Shown here piece by piece: positions 15,301-17,781 of a DNA stretch of 17,781 nt. Every line of letters starts with the position of its first letter. Within the stretch, counting starts at the first letter, position 1. A program made the translations under genes and the position numbers. The DNA comes from an uncultured Candidatus Melainabacteria bacterium (GTDB lineage: Bacteria; Cyanobacteriota; Vampirovibrionia; Gastranaerophilales; Gastranaerophilaceae). The notes under the pieces are model-generated. The model was not told the origin of the DNA. It ran no database searches and worked only from the letters and a program-made list of their open reading frames with translations. The DNA is taken from the NCBI GenBank assembly GCA_934747325.1, contig CAKVGW010000039.1, positions 1-17,781 on the forward strand, given 5' to 3'.

Positions 15301-17781
15301 ATAACAATCATTATTTATATTAGATTTTAAATTACCTGTTTTATTCATAAGTTCATACTTTAAAGCAAATGTGTTACCATCACAAGTTTCAGCCAAATTT
15401 TTCAAGAACTTAGCTTCGTTTGTTGTATAATCATTTCTTTCAAAGATTTTTTCGAAAGCTTCTACGCTTTCTTTCGTCGTTAAACATTTATAAATATATA
15501 TATTGTCCCACTTTACAATTTCACTATCTTTTGTAGGGAATTTGCAATTATATTTTAAAGCAAGCTTGACTAAAGAAAGTTGTTCCGGCATTTTTGCTCG
15601 ATTTGTTTCCCTACAAATATTTTTAACATCACTTTCTCTCATGTCTTTGGCTAAATTTTCTATTACAAAATCTAGCTGCCAATCCTGTTGAATATTAGAA
15701 ACAGTCTCAGCTTCTTCCATAGAAAGCATTCTACCTAATTTTTCTTTAAAACTAGGATTGTTTAATATATCTATTATTTTATTTAGTAGTTCTGTACTAT
15801 ATAAATATTCGGTTTTACCGTCTTTAGTAGTTCTATATGCAAAATGTTCATATTCACTTTGGTCGTATTTGACACCGGTCTTATCTAAAGCAGTAAATCT
15901 TCGCAATGTTTCAGGTATTAATGTACGTACTCCATCAATATTCTCGAAACATTTATCCCATTCATATTGTTTATTTTCACTAGGATTTGTTTTCAAAAAT
16001 TCTCTAATATCATTTTTCGTTGCTTCATCAAGTTTCGGGTTTAAAAGTGTTTTTATAATATCTGTGTATGTATCATAACCTCTTTTACCATAGTAATTAG
16101 CGTTATCAAATTGTTCTTTTGTGAATAAAGCTCTATCTTCTGCCGATAGTGACATATATAAATTGTTAAATTCATAAGAGCAGTTATAATTTTGAAGTTT
16201 AAGTATATCTTTAACATCATTTACAGTTGTAATTTTTGTAAAATCAGGAATATAATTATGGCTTACATTCATTTTTTTTAATTGTGTATGTTCAAAGTAG
16301 TATTTCAACGCTTCTACTTGTTCAGGAGTGTTGATGTCATTTAAAATTTTAAGCATTGCATGGTTTTCATTGAACAAATTAGCTATATAATTGTATCTTA
16401 AAGAATTTTTTTCAAATTCCGCAATATTTTTAAATAACATTGAAACAACTTCACGTTTAGAAGCATTGTCTCCTGCTGCGTCCAAGAATAGTTTAACTTT
16501 GTTATCACCATATACACAAGCACCTGCTTCAATTCCTTGCTGAATCAATTTTATATCTTCTGGTTTTGCATTTTTATAATTATTGATAACAAAATTTAAA
16601 TTATCATAATTTAGTTTTTTCAAAACACCTTCTGAAGCAAAAATTTGTGAAATAGTTTTAGTTTCATCTTTTGAAAGTTTTGAAATTTTTTCTAAAGTAG
16701 ATGAAGAAACATTTTCTACAAATTTTAACTGTTTAGCCAATTCTTTTGGGTTATCTGTAACTTTAAAGCCATTCGGAGTTCTTTGAGCAGGAATACCACG
16801 CTCTATTCTTGCTGATTCTGTGTTGATATAATTATTAAAATCTTCTTCTTTAGATTCTAATAAATTAATCAAATCAAAGCCTTGTTCTTTAGCAGTTTTA
16901 ATATGAGAATCAATATTCTTTAAATCTTCGATTGAAATTTTTTCAGATTTGAGAATTTCAACCATTTGTTTTTCAGAAACATCAGGATTTTGAAGCATTT
17001 TTTCAAAGGCTTCTTGTTTTTCAGGATGATTTGCAATTTCATCTTTAATGACAGCACGTTCAGTTGGTGAAAATTTCTTTTCACATTCAACCATAGATTG
17101 TTCTAAAATATTTTCTACAAAATATATAACATCGTATCCTTCTAATCTTCTTTCACGAGATTTTAAGTTTTGTACTACTTTTCCAATATTATTTGGAGTA
17201 ACAAATTTTACTAAATTATTAAATCCTTCTATTTTAACCATTGGTTCTTCATTGCCATTTGGATATTTAATATTAATATCTGATAACACTTTTATAATAG
17301 TTTCAGCGTTTGGATTTTCTTTAATTAAAGCATCGATTTCTTCTTTATAATATTTTAAATTTTCTTCTCCATAAACTTCTTTTAAGGCACTATATAAATC
17401 AACACCTTTTGAATCAGTAAACCATTCAACATCTTGAGCTCTAAAAATGTAGTTACCATCTTTGTCTTTAATACTTAATAACGAATTTGCCAATTCTGAA
17501 TTGTTATTAAGAGCTTTATCAATGAGCTTTTTGTCTAAAGAATTAGAATTTTCTAATCGGCTATTGACTTCACTTGAACGCACACCGCCTTGTTCCCTCG
17601 CCCCTTGTGGGAGAGGGTTAGGTTGAGAAACATTATCGGCTTTTTCAAGTTCAGCTTTAAATTCGCTCACAACTTTCACGCACATAGCCTGATAAGCTGC
17701 GATTGCGCGTTCGGGAGATGAAAATTTTGATACGGTTTTGCCATCGTTCATATCAAATTTTAAAGTTTTGCCGTTTTCTTG
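12361..17781 (-). CDS. Giant helical protein with HD phosphohydrolase domain, 5' partial
   Basis: An uninterrupted minus-strand frame runs from the right edge (no stop before base 17781) to a TAA at 12361-12363. ATG 17751 is only the first Met in view, so the true N-terminus probably lies outside. Numbered from that Met there are 1796 residues. About 1-1270 are mainly alpha-helical and Asn/Lys/Glu-rich, like a solenoid, with no signal peptide seen in this part. An HD domain follows: H1336 in HDYDVMKH, H1368-D1369 in LMHDITKAEGH, H1413 and D1455 in THADLRA, fitting a metal-dependent phosphohydrolase. Residues 1515-1796 form an unidentified globular domain (GGGNTDSGSGCGKN with C1660, and HFFVHGLDH upstream). 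Size and modular shape suggest a large effector or nucleotide-signalling protein, but this is inference. It converges on macA with 6 bp between stops. Confidence 0.85.
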   Translation of the reverse strand, partial: QENGKTLKFDMNDGKTVSKFSSPERAIAAYQAMCVKVVSEFKAELEKADNVSQPNPLPQGAREQGGVRSSEVNSRLENSNSLDKKLIDKALNNNSELANSLLSIKDKDGNYIFRAQDVEWFTDSKGVDLYSALKEVYGEENLKYYKEEIDALIKENPNAETIIKVLSDINIKYPNGNEEPMVKIEGFNNLVKFVTPNNIGKVVQNLKSRERRLEGYDVIYFVENILEQSMVECEKKFSPTERAVIKDEIANHPEKQEAFEKMLQNPDVSEKQMVEILKSEKISIEDLKNIDSHIKTAKEQGFDLINLLESKEEDFNNYINTESARIERGIPAQRTPNGFKVTDNPKELAKQLKFVENVSSSTLEKISKLSKDETKTISQIFASEGVLKKLNYDNLNFVINNYKNAKPEDIKLIQQGIEAGACVYGDNKVKLFLDAAGDNASKREVVSMLFKNIAEFEKNSLRYNYIANLFNENHAMLKILNDINTPEQVEALKYYFEHTQLKKMNVSHNYIPDFTKITTVNDVKDILKLQNYNCSYEFNNLYMSLSAEDRALFTKEQFDNANYYGKRGYDTYTDIIKTLLNPKLDEATKNDIREFLKTNPSENKQYEWDKCFENIDGVRTLIPETLRRFTALDKTGVKYDQSEYEHFAYRTTKDGKTEYLYSTELLNKIIDILNNPSFKEKLGRMLSMEEAETVSNIQQDWQLDFVIENLAKDMRESDVKNICRETNRAKMPEQLSLVKLALKYNCKFPTKDSEIVKWDNIYIYKCLTTKESVEAFEKIFERNDYTTNEAKFLKNLAETCDGNTFALKYELMNKTGNLKSNINNDCYKHFIEYTENEFQEKFLEEAGAFLEKHPEFKEHFEAIVTYLGNISFYKNINSKEVLTTILNNLKKIEKSDFKYISEIVRPQKLFMGEKDFADLLLSGFSNEKIDFIKSLKIKDGWDKGSLPSILCSNVDIEMLKLIKNKSEEISEIGTTAEYIKDKNIKLAKLLLNDNDFKLENINDLLRDPFDRKPKETFDARCDIYKSLKNGIEKKDIIEILQITDADNSQYAIDLCLNYKKYDIAPQHLSILIEKYNEITVEQYKSLEQKVGKAEFANWEANDIVIASQLSGLIGNENINEIPLSQKRSILKTLVSCNTDLFGISDKLKEKAPLIPRNQEEYCELLPSLVRSLGIETNKLSTEQIKNTNTSTKKLANSLAQISDKDFTKFSISQEYSREDFINTVLEKTKDLSETERQKVFDYYGFELLKNDTNKTGYTLYGYPVNLNNGHKLAEISDVKTKAVVESLRNDVVKFSKNNRIKCENPQVEQFLNEIVEVLPEIRTMIGKAQHGNNGTRGAHDYDVMKHSLKVMQKISQDPKFVKLNESDKKVMLLASLMHDITKAEGHPDGYHAENGAFDVFFISKKFNLTSEEETKLYKICKYHEWLNFVNTSKSEGELTKRLQSVAFDLQQDNLVDMAEIFTHADLRAVKADDSFHDTKVGKSRVDFNGNVRSFGESADVYVAKIKEYQKELQKSQPILPVTKFPQASRMKQAITTVNADGSTNLKGVYQDKDGVVVIKFNEMTDESWEAIGFPKGTSAKGVKAKGLNNNGAETDVETGNIHFFVHGLDHSNQLAKFDAFSLVDSDALLSVSYAERPESKYRFFRSQGVLLDIPTKYVYGGGNTDSGSGCGKNIQEFKDRYIFGGARESDRLYISNLVKEATGMSDAEYVQFVKENENKSMLEIEPAEIREKIIQKFATINSNVRKGNREYNEMYGSNPQVMGVFAYSESDKVGQPIDFLNNVDNKTHFLKEYAKERDLPFIVFGD
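17595..17617. repeat. GC-rich palindromic element inside giant ORF
   Basis: CCCTCGCCC (17595-17603) pairs, with one mismatch, with GGGAGAGGG (17609-17617) around a short CTTGT loop. It is far richer in G and C than its surroundings. On the coding strand it reads NPLPQGAREQ in frame. It resembles dispersed palindromic elements (of the CCCTCTCCC...GGGAGAGGG kind) that insert in bacterial genomes, sometimes in coding sequence as with Rickettsia palindromic elements. Confidence 0.55.

Noticed and set aside
13337..17350. Several plus-strand frames of 60-140 codons opposite the giant gene
   Set aside because: They are shadows of a long coding frame with consistent domains; none has a convincing ribosome site or a recognisable product.
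1..17781. tRNA, rRNA, CRISPR, transposon or phage genes
   Set aside because: No cloverleaf, spaced direct-repeat array, transposase or structural phage gene was seen on reading either strand.

Overview
This 17.8 kb window looks like the chromosome of an AT-rich, diderm, probably anaerobic bacterium. The diderm inference rests on a TolC-type outer-membrane protein, a MacA/HlyD adaptor and a periplasmic Spy/CpxP-like protein. The mix of features (low GC, a hybrid-cluster-protein relative, a giant HD-domain protein, many lineage-specific small proteins) resembles gut Gastranaerophilales (Vampirovibrionia/Melainabacteria). That placement is recall-based inference and the window holds no rRNA to confirm it. 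I saw no tRNA, CRISPR array, transposase or phage gene.

Layout. On the left, the housekeeping genes obg (minus, cut by the window edge) and tsaD (plus) diverge from a region with a long inverted repeat. tsaD converges on a minus-strand envelope-stress module across a symmetrical terminator. The module is an operon read as zinc-finger anti-sigma, then ECF sigma, then Spy/CpxP-like periplasmic protein. A good ECF-type promoter lies in front of it. Further upstream are a near-consensus sigma-70 promoter and an intrinsic terminator on the same strand, which together define either a ~75-nt small RNA or an attenuated leader.

The plus strand then carries a coupled pair of degenerate purine-enzyme relatives (PurN-like with a cysteine-rich tail, PurD-like starting at TTG), a small exported protein, an ArsB/NhaD-type ion transporter ending at a strong terminator, a coiled-coil protein of unknown function, and a hybrid-cluster-protein homologue that has lost most of its metal-cluster ligands. 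Next is a tolC-macA-type efflux pair with 4-bp overlapping genes and no inner-membrane pump. It is preceded by a second ECF-like promoter close in form to the one in front of the sigma operon, so the sigma factor may control it.

The right third is one minus-strand open frame of over 1,800 codons, open past the window edge. It encodes a long helical protein with an HD metal-dependent phosphohydrolase domain near residue 1330-1460 and an unidentified C-terminal domain. A GC-rich palindromic element sits in frame near its N-terminal end.

Points most worth a second look: the sigma/anti-sigma/Spy module with its small RNA and a possible efflux target; three enzyme relatives in one 5.5-kb stretch (PurN-like, PurD-like, HCP-like) that keep the fold signatures but have lost catalytic or metal ligands; promoters whose -10 box ends exactly 6 nt before the start codon, suggesting leaderless mRNAs; and the giant HD protein.
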